DNA from: Natronoplasma sp964602715
GTDB lineage: Archaea > Thermoplasmatota > Thermoplasmata > Halarchaeoplasmatales > Halarchaeoplasmataceae
NCBI GenBank assembly: GCA_964602715.1
Contig: CAZRSB010000004.1
Location: 1-64,000 of the forward strand
DNA: 64,000 nt
Reading direction: 5' to 3'
Shown here: positions 43,228-51,418 of the stretch, piece after piece
Layout of the letters: the number at the start of each line of letters is the position of its first letter
Position numbering within the stretch: position 1 is the first letter of the stretch
Made by a program: the position numbers and the translations under genes
Notes under the pieces: model-generated
What the model saw: only the letters and a program-made list of their open reading frames with translations
Database searches by the model: none
What the model was told of the DNA's origin: nothing

Positions 43228-46194
43228 ATGATAAAAAAACGCCTCTTCCTTATGTGGATAATCTTTATCCTGCTTTTCGCTTCATTTGGTGTTCTGACTT
43301 TTCCAACTAATAGTGAAACCACAGAAGAGATAAGTATCTATAACAAGAATCTAGAAGAGGACTACGATCAGGTCAATCCTTTTGAAAAACCACATTCTTG
43401 GACTGAAGATCATGGAGTCACTTTTAAAGAATCGATATCTAGGAACACCTCTGTAGATATGGATGAAAGAGGACGTTTCGATGTAGTGTGGGAAGATAAT
43501 AGAACAGATGATTTTAACATATTTTATGTGAAATTGTGTGAAACAGATGGTGAAAAGTTGATCAATGACTTTAGGATAACCGACAATGAAAACCCCTCTT
43601 TGGACCCTAAAGTTTTTTCCCTGCAAGAAGAATATGTTGTGATAATTTGGCAAGAATATGATGGAGAGGATTGGTCCTTTTATTTTTCGAAGATTGAATA
43701 CTCAGATAGAGAGGTTAGAAATATTATAGAAAGAAGGAAGATAACATCCTTAGGAAACAATGGTCCTGTAAACTATACTTTTGAGCAAGATGAATCAGAC
43801 GAGTCTGTATTCCATCTGGTATATGAAAATAAAGAGATAGGGGACTTATACTATAAGCAAATAAATGATGTAGGTCAAATACTCGTTGAAGAAAGATTGA
43901 CTGCAACTGAGAAGAATTCCTATTCTCCAAAAATAGAGATCACTAAAGATAACGAGATGCACCTTTTTTGGCTCGAACCGATAGAAAAGGTCAACGGTGT
44001 TCTTTATGATGGCATATTTTATGGGAAAATTGAAGATCTAGACTTTCCTGAGGAGATCCCCTTTGACCAGAACGATAGTAGAAGAATAACTGTTGTAAAA
44101 ATGCTAGAAAGGTACGAAATCACTTTAGATGAGGAAGACAACATCCACATGATATTTGACGACGATAGATATGATCAATATAAAAAGGATATAATCTATA
44201 GAAAAATGTATTCAGATGGTACTACCTCCATTGATGATAGATTGATCACCCCTAGAGAAGACATGAATAACTCATTCCGACCATCAATAGCGACTGCAGT
44301 CGATGGTAATATTTCATTAGTTTGGGCAGATAGCCGTGACTATGAAGCTATAGGAGAGGAAACAAAAAATCTTACGGAGAAGCCACATGACATATACTTC
44401 CAAAAACTCGATACAGAGGGTAATGAACTGAGGCCAGCTCAGAGAGTCACTGGAGTAAAATCGGTCGCATTAGATCCGATCATTATTAATGACGAGAAAA
44501 ATAATCACCATATCTTTTGGGAAGATACAAGGAGAGAATACATGGATATCTTTTACCAAAGGACCCACAAACCATCACTTTCTATAGAAGAGATGAGAGT
44601 AAATCCTGAAAAGCCAGTGTATAATTCCACTGTAGATGTTGAAATTGACTTAAAAAATGAGGGAGGAAGTTCTATTGATACCATAGGAACACTTTATTTA
44701 CAAAGAGGTCACCAAGATAGATGTAAGCTACACAACGAAGAAATTCTTTTGGAGAGAAACTTTTCGATAAAAGAGGGAAGCAGGAAAACACTAGAGTTGA
44801 ATTTCACGGCATTGAGCGCTGGTCATCAAAATTTAATCTTTAAAGCTAATGAAGATAGAGATGTACTTGAAGAAAATTATGATAGAAATTGCGCATTTGA
44901 AAATATTACTGTTTTGCCAGATTTAGAAGTTGAGCTGCATGAGTTTGAACGAGTTGTAGATGCAGGTCAAAAGACCAATTTTACCTATGAATTGAACAAT
45001 CTTGTTGATATAGAACAAAACATTACGGTGGATTTAGAAGCTCCTAGTGGAGTTGAAATAAAAGATCATTCTCTAGAAACAAGGGAAATGCATATTTTTA
45101 GTTTTGAAAATGGAGATTATCAGGAACACCTTGAGGAAAAAAATGAAACTAAATTAAAAGAGATATTTGTAAAAGAAAATTATCCCTTGGATGATTTTGA
45201 AATAGTTGCGGAGGAAGATAAGGAAGATAAATGGTCTATAATTTCAGAAGGTGTAGAGAAATACAGCATTATAAAAGAGAACGAAAAACTGAACGTCTAC
45301 AAGGAAATAGTTAGATTAGGGCCTGAAGAATCACAAAATCATCGATTTGAGGTGGTACCAGATGAAAAATTACGAGCTGAGGAATACAAAATTAACATGA
45401 ATGTGGAATCAATAGATATAAAAAGATTGGCATCGGACGAACAGGATCTCGAATCTCATTTTGAAAGAGAATTTATCCTTCAGATAAATCCATTTTACGA
45501 TCTTTCTTTTGAGATAAGAGAAGATAATTATGACAGAAGAGAAGATGGTGTCTATATTATAGAAGACCTAGAAGATTTAAACTATATGGTACAGATGAAG
45601 ATCGAAAACAGAGGAAATGTTGAACATAACATCAGCATAGAAGATAACAGAAATGAAACAGAAGTACATTGGGGACTTTTTACCGGAACGACCAGTATAG
45701 AACCTTTTGAAACTGGATTTTCTTTTCTATTTAGGACTTTCGACGAGGATTTTATAGAGGCTGTAGAAACCACTACAGTAGATGAGGACTTTACAGAAAT
45801 ATTCGAAGAAGAGTTGAGATCGATAAGTAATATACCGGATGACTATGAAATTGGAGATGATGTTGAATTTTACGAAAGGGATGGTGAAATATTCTTAAAA
45901 GAAAATGGTAAAGAATATTTATTGAAAGTGAGAGAACAAGAAATCGAAGTGTATACACATCCCACCTTGGACCTAACTAATCTAGAAGGTATAGAAGAAG
46001 ACTTCGAGTTAAATGTCACGGCCGAATCATGGGATGAAATAGACCTAGAAGAAACTTTAACCGTTAGAGTTAAAGGGGAAGAACCGGTCAGTTTTTGGAG
46101 AAGAATACCCTGGATGTGGATCATCCTGATACCTGTGATTGTCTTTATTGGCCTTATAGTGGTCGGTAGAATCTATTACACTTTTATTGCTTGA
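43228..46194 (+). CDS. Large membrane-anchored surface beta-propeller protein
   Basis: A 988-residue secreted protein. A signal peptide covers residues 1-28. Propeller-like repeats follow with VWEDNRTDDFNIFYVKL, LVWADSRDYEAI and HIFWEDTRREYMDIFYQR. A CARDB-like domain is at about 450-550 (PEKPVYNSTVDVEIDLKN). Further beta domains contain two copies of a module (about 640-692 and 860-908, YEIGDDVEF type) also seen in the CFI-box protein. A membrane helix (MWIILIPVIVFIGLIVVG) and two or three residues end it. Very acidic, with many NxT/S sequons, so it is likely part of the cell surface or an adhesin. Start: GAGG 8 nt before the ATG. Confidence 0.75.
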   Translation: MIKKRLFLMWIIFILLFASFGVLTFPTNSETTEEISIYNKNLEEDYDQVNPFEKPHSWTEDHGVTFKESISRNTSVDMDERGRFDVVWEDNRTDDFNIFYVKLCETDGEKLINDFRITDNENPSLDPKVFSLQEEYVVIIWQEYDGEDWSFYFSKIEYSDREVRNIIERRKITSLGNNGPVNYTFEQDESDESVFHLVYENKEIGDLYYKQINDVGQILVEERLTATEKNSYSPKIEITKDNEMHLFWLEPIEKVNGVLYDGIFYGKIEDLDFPEEIPFDQNDSRRITVVKMLERYEITLDEEDNIHMIFDDDRYDQYKKDIIYRKMYSDGTTSIDDRLITPREDMNNSFRPSIATAVDGNISLVWADSRDYEAIGEETKNLTEKPHDIYFQKLDTEGNELRPAQRVTGVKSVALDPIIINDEKNNHHIFWEDTRREYMDIFYQRTHKPSLSIEEMRVNPEKPVYNSTVDVEIDLKNEGGSSIDTIGTLYLQRGHQDRCKLHNEEILLERNFSIKEGSRKTLELNFTALSAGHQNLIFKANEDRDVLEENYDRNCAFENITVLPDLEVELHEFERVVDAGQKTNFTYELNNLVDIEQNITVDLEAPSGVEIKDHSLETREMHIFSFENGDYQEHLEEKNETKLKEIFVKENYPLDDFEIVAEEDKEDKWSIISEGVEKYSIIKENEKLNVYKEIVRLGPEESQNHRFEVVPDEKLRAEEYKINMNVESIDIKRLASDEQDLESHFEREFILQINPFYDLSFEIREDNYDRREDGVYIIEDLEDLNYMVQMKIENRGNVEHNISIEDNRNETEVHWGLFTGTTSIEPFETGFSFLFRTFDEDFIEAVETTTVDEDFTEIFEEELRSISNIPDDYEIGDDVEFYERDGEIFLKENGKEYLLKVREQEIEVYTHPTLDLTNLEGIEEDFELNVTAESWDEIDLEETLTVRVKGEEPVSFWRRIPWMWIILIPVIVFIGLIVVGRIYYTFIA

Positions 46195-46300
46195 TTTTTA
46201 CTTTTGATTTTCATTTCAATTTATTTTGATCAGTTATCAATTTTGAAAACAAACAAAAAAATTACAAATTATAGTAAGTGTGGGAAAGGAGTTTGAAAGA

Positions 46301-46882
46301 TTATGATAGAGGTAAGATATCTCTATTGTAAACCGTTGGTGTGTAGAATGATTCTAAGATCGTTGTTCCGTGTTTTGGAGTGAAGTGTAGTTCTAGTTCA
46401 GATTGTGGACCGAGTTCAAACTCTTCTACATTGATGGTCAACTGAATTGTACTTCCAGGTTCTATTATTGGATTAGTGTCTGGATCGAACTCATCATGAG
46501 GATCCAATAGCGCTTCAGCAGTGTAATCTCCGTATTCTAAAGTTTCTTCTTCCTCTCTTGAAACCACCTGTATCAGCGTAAAATCTAGGTTTTGTGGGGG
46601 ACTACCGGGACCTATCCCTAGATTAACCTTTAGTTCGTCTATATCAGTTCTGTCTTCATCTGCTTCCCCATAGATTGACCGAACATTCAAATATGTGGCT
46701 ACTTCCTCCACAGATTGTTCTGCTGTAGCCTCGGCTTGTTGTTTCAGTAAAGTAACTGTTCTTAGAAAAACACCAGCTGATACTGCAGCCACTAAGATTA
46801 TGGCTATAAATATTATGAGGGTTCCCACACCCATCATTGCTTCTTGGTTTTCTTCTGTAGGTCTTCTATTAAGTCGTTTCAT
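46301..46882 (-). CDS. flaB: Archaellin (archaeal flagellin)
   Basis: A 193-residue filament subunit of the archaellum. The class III signal (MKRLNRRPTEENQEA) precedes MMGVGTLIIFIAIILVAAVSAGVF, the diagnostic archaellin helix; FlaK-type cleavage is expected after Ala15-Ala16 region, with Ala rather than Gly at -1 as in Thermoplasma. The rest is a beta-rich acidic domain (FTLIQVVSREEEET, IQLTINVEEF, YTPTVYNRDILPLS) shared by archaellins. A single copy stands alone with no other archaellum genes nearby. GGAG lies 6 nt before the ATG, behind a structured 5' leader. It may instead be an archaellin-like pilin. Confidence 0.88.
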   Translation of the reverse strand: MKRLNRRPTEENQEAMMGVGTLIIFIAIILVAAVSAGVFLRTVTLLKQQAEATAEQSVEEVATYLNVRSIYGEADEDRTDIDELKVNLGIGPGSPPQNLDFTLIQVVSREEEETLEYGDYTAEALLDPHDEFDPDTNPIIEPGSTIQLTINVEEFELGPQSELELHFTPKHGTTILESFYTPTVYNRDILPLS

Positions 46883-46894
46883 ATTTTCTCCGCC

Positions 46895-46977
46895 TCGGGT
46901 AACACCCGAACAGGGTAATTATGAACGGGCGCAATCAACTCCCGTTCTCGTTATGACATATCATTATCGATATAAAT
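46895..46977 (-). promoter_or_regulatory. Archaellin promoter and structured 5' leader
   Basis: The minus-strand TATA element ATTTATAT (46977-46970) puts the start near 46948, leaving a leader of about 65 nt, unusual in this window where first genes are mostly leaderless. The leader can form two hairpins: a 7-bp stem GAACGGG/CCCGTTC (46947-46941 with 46929-46923, 11-nt loop) and a 6-bp stem TCGGGT/ACCCGA (46909-46904 with 46900-46895, 3-nt loop). The second ends just before the ribosome site GGCGGAG (46894-46888). Confidence 0.6.
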
Positions 46978-47115
46978 AGTAGTTACGAAAATAGTATCAG
47001 CCCTGATAAAACTCTGGCATTATCATTTTTGAAAATCAAATCTATTATTATTAAAAATTGATATTTTTATCATTGCAAGGAAAATCTTTTAATTCTTTAA
47101 TATTATTTCACCACC

Positions 47116-47601
47116 ATGGACGTATTCCAAGCCATGAATAAAAGACAAAGTATCAGATCCTTTAAGGGTGAACCAATAGAACAAGAAGACATTGAAAAAA
47201 TCGTAGAGGCTGCAAGAATAGCGCCTTCAGCTCGAAATATACAACCATGGAAATTGATTGTTGTTCAAGACCCTAATCTGCTAGAAGATCTCGTAGAGGT
47301 TTGTAAAGGGCAGGAATTCGTGAAAGATTGTGGAGCTTTCGTTATAGGGTTGATAGAAGATTCAAAATGGGCGGAAGTCGATCTGAGTATAGCTATGGAT
47401 CATCTCTGTTTGGAAGCTGTTGAACTTGGATATGGGACCTGCTGGATCGGAGCATTTGACAAGAAAAAATTAAGAGATCTTATAGATATACCTGAAAAAT
47501 ACGAATCTTTGGTATGTATGACTATTGGACTACCAGATGAAGAGCCAAGATCTCCTACAAAGAAATCTACAGATGAACTCGTGGAATGGATACGGGTCTG
47601 A
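47116..47601 (+). CDS. Nitroreductase family protein
   Basis: A 161-residue FMN-dependent oxidoreductase. N-terminal MNKRQSIRSFKGEPI is the FMN phosphate site, followed by AARIAPSARNIQPWKLIVV, then the short LEAVELGYGTCWIGAF segment and VCMTIGLPDEEP. The protein is a short single-domain type. The substrate (quinones, nitro or flavin compounds) is not clear. A TATA-like CTTTTAATT (about 47086-47094) lies 25 bp before the ATG, so it is leaderless. GGGTTTTTT (47629-47637 region) follows its stop and may terminate it. Confidence 0.9.
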   Translation: MDVFQAMNKRQSIRSFKGEPIEQEDIEKIVEAARIAPSARNIQPWKLIVVQDPNLLEDLVEVCKGQEFVKDCGAFVIGLIEDSKWAEVDLSIAMDHLCLEAVELGYGTCWIGAFDKKKLRDLIDIPEKYESLVCMTIGLPDEEPRSPTKKSTDELVEWIRV

Positions 47602-47650
47602 TAGCTAAAATAAATCAAAATAAAATAAAGGGTTTTTTATTGTAAACTAT

Positions 47651-49336
47651 CTAGTATGGTAGTTCGTCGTGATCTTTTAGATATTCTTCTTCAGCCCTCT
47701 CTCGAAGTTCTGTCCTTCTGATCTTCCCACTGATAGTTTTCGGAAGTTCTTCGACGAACTCAATTACCCTTGGATATTTGTACGGTGCGGTAACTTTCTT
47801 TACATGATCTTGTAATTTTTTCTTCAATTCTTCGCTGGGCTCGTACTCATCGTTCAAGATGATGTAAGCTTTAACGATTTTAGTTCTTACTTCGTGTGGC
47901 GCTCCGATCACCGCTGGTTCTTGAACAGCCGGATGTTCCTGCAAGGCACTTTCAACTTCAAATGGTCCAATCCGATAACCTGATGCCTTTATGACATCAT
48001 CATCTCTTCCTACAAACCAGAAATATCCGTCTTCGTCTTTGTATGCTCTATCACCTGTAAAGTACCAACCATTGTCAAAAACACTTTCAGTTTTTTCTTC
48101 ATCTTTCCAGTATTCTTTGAAAAGTCCAGGTGGTCTTTCGGGATCAACTTTTAGACCAATATGGCCTTCTTCACCGGGTGGCAATATATCACAGTTGTCA
48201 TCGATTATTTCCACTTCATGACCTGGAGTAGGTTTGCCCATAGAACCTGGTTTGACCTCCATTGTTGGATAATTTGCTACCAAGGCAACACTTTCAGTTT
48301 GACCATAATAATCATAGATCCTTAATCCTGTATAATCCTCCCATTTATCTATGACGTCTGGGTTCAAAGGTTCACCAGCACTCAGACAATGTCTTAAAGA
48401 ACTCAGATCATAGCTTTCTACATCCTCATTGATCATCATCTTGTAGATGGTAGGAGGAACGCAAAATGTGGTTACTTCATAATCTTGAAGGACTTTTAAT
48501 GCCTTTTTTGGATCGAATTTTCCAGTTATGTTTTGTTGTACAACTGTAGCACCAACTATCCACTGGCCGAAGAGTTTACCCCATACAGCCTTTGCCCAAC
48601 CGTTATCAGCTATCGTCCAATTTATATCGTCCTCTCTCAAGTCCTGTACAAATTTGGCCGTAACTTCATGACCAAGTGGGTAAGAATGGGTATGCAAGAC
48701 CATCTTTGGTTGTCCGGTTGTTCCTGAGGTGAAATATATGAGCATTGGGTCATCACTTTTAGTTTTTTCAATGTCTTCTTTCGAAAGTTGATCGGAACTA
48801 TTCTCTAAAATATCATCAAAGTCCTTCCATCCTTCTTTTTTCTCCTCGGCATCCACTAAAATAAAATTTTTAAGAGAAGACATCTTTTCATGATCTCTGA
48901 CTTCATCTACTTTTTCGTGATTTGACCAGTCAGTTACGATTGTACTCGCTTTAGACCTTCCAATTCGATACTTTATATCTTCAGAAACTGCTAGATTTGG
49001 GGTTGGAATCGGGATAACACCAAGCTTTATCATACCCAAAACGGCCACATACCATTCGGGTACCCTATGAATGAGGACCATTGCTCTATCTCCTTTTTCC
49101 ATCCCCATCTCTCTTAGAGCATTAGCAAATTTATTTGAGAGTTCCTTCAAGTCACTAAATGTGTGTTTTTGGGCGTTTTGTCCTGAATCATCAATAGATA
49201 TCAAAGCAGTTTTATCTGGATTCTCTTCGGCTCTTTTGTCAACCTCGTCGAAGACAAAGTTATAATTCTCTGGAACATCCCACTCGAATTCTTCTCTAAC
49301 TTCTTCATAATCGTACATGTTATGTTCTTCCGTCAT
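47651..49336 (-). CDS. Acyl-CoA synthetase, AMP-forming (ACSM-like)
   Basis: A 561-residue ligase that activates an organic acid to its CoA thioester with ATP. The P-loop LIYFTSGTTGQPKMVLHTH, the adenine motif YDYYGQTESV, the A8 hinge WYFTGDRAYKDEDGYFWFVGR and the catalytic lysine in PKTISGKIRRTELR are all intact. The layout is closest to medium-chain (ACSM) synthetases rather than acetyl-CoA synthetase. The divergent thiolase gene and the shared palindrome at 49478-49497 suggest fatty acid or branched acid metabolism. The ATG at 49336 or 49318 could be the start. Confidence 0.92.
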   Translation of the reverse strand: MTEEHNMYDYEEVREEFEWDVPENYNFVFDEVDKRAEENPDKTALISIDDSGQNAQKHTFSDLKELSNKFANALREMGMEKGDRAMVLIHRVPEWYVAVLGMIKLGVIPIPTPNLAVSEDIKYRIGRSKASTIVTDWSNHEKVDEVRDHEKMSSLKNFILVDAEEKKEGWKDFDDILENSSDQLSKEDIEKTKSDDPMLIYFTSGTTGQPKMVLHTHSYPLGHEVTAKFVQDLREDDINWTIADNGWAKAVWGKLFGQWIVGATVVQQNITGKFDPKKALKVLQDYEVTTFCVPPTIYKMMINEDVESYDLSSLRHCLSAGEPLNPDVIDKWEDYTGLRIYDYYGQTESVALVANYPTMEVKPGSMGKPTPGHEVEIIDDNCDILPPGEEGHIGLKVDPERPPGLFKEYWKDEEKTESVFDNGWYFTGDRAYKDEDGYFWFVGRDDDVIKASGYRIGPFEVESALQEHPAVQEPAVIGAPHEVRTKIVKAYIILNDEYEPSEELKKKLQDHVKKVTAPYKYPRVIEFVEELPKTISGKIRRTELRERAEEEYLKDHDELPY

Positions 49337-49477
49337 ATCAATCAGGCGATTAACTAAACTTAAAATAGATAAATCTTTCCCATCTCACTGTTCGTTAAAG
49401 TAAATTTGATGAATGGTGACCTTTAAAATGTATATATAGAAATTTAGATGTGAATTTCTTAAGTGATAAAACCTCTT

Positions 49478-49520
49478 TTTTAGACTATCGTCTAAAATAA
49501 AACTCGACAATTTTATATAT
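49478..49520 (+). promoter_or_regulatory. Thiolase promoter with 20-bp palindrome
   Basis: TTTTAGAC-TATC-GTCTAAAA (49478-49497) is a perfect 8-bp inverted repeat with 4-nt spacer. It lies 13 bp upstream of the TATA box TTTTATATAT (49511-49520), about 55 bp before the thiolase ATG. It is in the only intergenic space between the divergent acyl-CoA synthetase and thiolase genes, which fits a fatty-acid-responsive repressor or activator. No regulator gene is adjacent. Confidence 0.6.
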
Positions 49521-49572
49521 GGCTTTGCCATACGCTCATCCAAGAAATGAAAAATCGAAAAGGTGAGATAAG

Positions 49573-50877
49573 ATGAGAGAAGCTGTAATAGTTTCGGCGG
49601 TGAGAACACCTCAAGGGAAATTTGGAGGATCATTAAAAGATTTAAGCGCAGTTGAATTAGGAAGTATTGCTGTTAAAGGGCTTTTTGAAGATCTGGACAT
49701 GAGGCCAGAAAGTCCAAAGGATCTTATAGAGGCTAAACCAAATAAGTTAGACGAACAAAATAATTGTTCTGTTGAAGAACAATATTACAATTGGGAGGAA
49801 GAATTAACAAGATTACCGATAGACGAGGTCATTTTGGGTAATGTACTTCAAGGTGGACAAGGTCAAAATCCAGCTAGGCAGGTAAGTATAAAAGCAGGGA
49901 TACCTAGAGAGGTACCTTCACACACTGTTAATATGGTATGTGGTTCGGGGATGAAAGCGGTCAATTTAGCAGTAGAAAAAATAGAAAACGGCAAAGCGGA
50001 TGCTGTAGTAGCAGGAGGATTTGAAAGTATGAGTAATGCTCCTTATCTACTTCCCAAAGCACGTTGGGGGAGAACAATGGATATAACAGGCAAAGGAGAA
50101 ACTGTAGATATGATGGTATGGGATGGATTGTATGAAATCTTTTATGATTATCACATGGGTAAAACTGCTGAAAATCTAGCTGATTTGTATGATATATCAA
50201 GAGAAGAACAAGAAAGGTTGAGTGTTGAAAGTCACAATAGAGCTCTAAAAGCGGTGGAAGAAGGAATATTTGAAGACGAGATCATCCCGGTAAAAAAAGG
50301 AGAAGAAATCATAGAGGAGGATGAACATCCAAGAAAAACTGACATGGAATCTGTAAAAAACCTACCACCTGTTTTTGACAGGAATGGAACCATAACAGCT
50401 GCTACATCTTCAGGCATATCAGATGGTGCTGCCGCCTTATTGATAACTTCGAGGAAATTTGCAGAGAAAAATGATATGAAAATTCTAGCGAGTATCAAAG
50501 ATTTCTCTTCAGTGGGTGTAGATCCTAAATTTATGGGTCTAGGAGCTTCTGCTGCTATTGAACATCTTTTACTGAAAAATAATCTTACTAAGGATGAGAT
50601 TGATTTATTTGAAGAGAATGAAGCGTTTGCAGCTCAAATTCTCGCGTGCATGGAAGCGAGTGACGCACCAAAATACGGTGTAGGGATAAATGAAGAAGGA
50701 AGCGAAAAGATAAATCCCTATGGTTCTGGTATCTCACTAGGCCATCCAATTGGAGCTACGGGTGCGAGGATGTTGGTCACCTTAACACACGCTCTAAAAA
50801 GAAAAGGAAAAGACCTTGGATTGGCGAGTCTCTGTGTTGGAGGAGGGATGGGCATCGCAACTCTGATAGAGCGATAG
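49573..50877 (+). CDS. Acetyl-CoA C-acetyltransferase (thiolase)
   Basis: A 434-residue thiolase for condensing or cleaving acyl-CoA. The nucleophile Cys is in NMVCGSGMKAV, the HNEAFA-type motif appears as FEENEAFAAQ, the His in GHPIGATGARM, and the second Cys in LASLCVGGGMGI. It is longer than the usual 390-400 residues because of an acidic insert at about 42-77 (EAKPNKLDEQNNCS region) before EVILGNVLQGGQGQNP. Start: AAGGTG 7 nt before the ATG at 49573. It is a biosynthetic or degradative AACT/thiolase II type; it probably works with the divergent acyl-CoA synthetase. Confidence 0.94.
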   Translation: MREAVIVSAVRTPQGKFGGSLKDLSAVELGSIAVKGLFEDLDMRPESPKDLIEAKPNKLDEQNNCSVEEQYYNWEEELTRLPIDEVILGNVLQGGQGQNPARQVSIKAGIPREVPSHTVNMVCGSGMKAVNLAVEKIENGKADAVVAGGFESMSNAPYLLPKARWGRTMDITGKGETVDMMVWDGLYEIFYDYHMGKTAENLADLYDISREEQERLSVESHNRALKAVEEGIFEDEIIPVKKGEEIIEEDEHPRKTDMESVKNLPPVFDRNGTITAATSSGISDGAAALLITSRKFAEKNDMKILASIKDFSSVGVDPKFMGLGASAAIEHLLLKNNLTKDEIDLFEENEAFAAQILACMEASDAPKYGVGINEEGSEKINPYGSGISLGHPIGATGARMLVTLTHALKRKGKDLGLASLCVGGGMGIATLIER

Positions 50878-50881
50878 TAAA

Positions 50882-50905
50882 GGACATATGGACATATGGA
50901 CATAT
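50882..50905 (+). repeat. Three tandem copies of GGACATAT
   Basis: Three perfect head-to-tail 8-bp units start 4 nt after the thiolase stop codon region. Nothing else of this type is seen nearby; it is probably a slippage repeat in the 3' untranslated region. Confidence 0.7.
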
Positions 50906-51066
50906 CAAAATACCTTACAACTTCCTTTAATTTATGTACATTTATAAGATAAATTTTACTCATTTCAATATATAAAACAACCTAGCCTAGTTATCATACT
51001 CAATATACTAAAAACTAGATATAGATAATAAGAAAAAAGATTTGGGGGATGGAACTACGGTCCTTT

Positions 51067-51387
51067 CTAGAATAAAGAACCGAGCCCTTCTGCTGCTTCC
51101 TCTTTTTCTTTTTCTTCGTCTCTCTCTTCTTCCTCTTCTTCTTCCTCTTCTTCTTCCTCTTCTTCGGCTTCTTCGGCAGTCTCGGGAGCTGCTGCCCCTC
51201 CAGAGGGCATAGCGAAACCTTCTTCGATAGCTTCGTCGATATCAACATCTTCTAAGCTTGCAGTCAAGGCTTTAACTCTAGCCTCTTCAACCTCAATTCC
51301 TGCAGCTTCCAAGACGTCTGTTATGCCATCTTCCGTTATCTCTTTACCTGCCGAATGAAGCAACATTGCGCCGTACACATATTCCAT
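51067..51387 (-). CDS. rpl12: Ribosomal protein P1 (L12e stalk)
   Basis: A 106-residue acidic stalk protein. The helical dimerisation domain (MEYVYGAMLLHSAGKEITEDGITDVLEAAGIEV) is at the N-terminus. An alanine/glutamate hinge with an unusually long glutamate run follows, and the conserved tail GLGSLF recruits translation factors. AGGAGGT stands 8 nt before the ATG. It is the last gene of the L1-P0-P1 operon. The GAA/GAG run (about 51120-51175) is a trinucleotide tract likely to vary in length. Confidence 0.95.
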   Translation of the reverse strand: MEYVYGAMLLHSAGKEITEDGITDVLEAAGIEVEEARVKALTASLEDVDIDEAIEEGFAMPSGGAAAPETAEEAEEEEEEEEEEEEEERDEEKEKEEAAEGLGSLF

Positions 51388-51418
51388 ATTTTATACCTCC
51401 TTTGAACAGTATTTTTTA

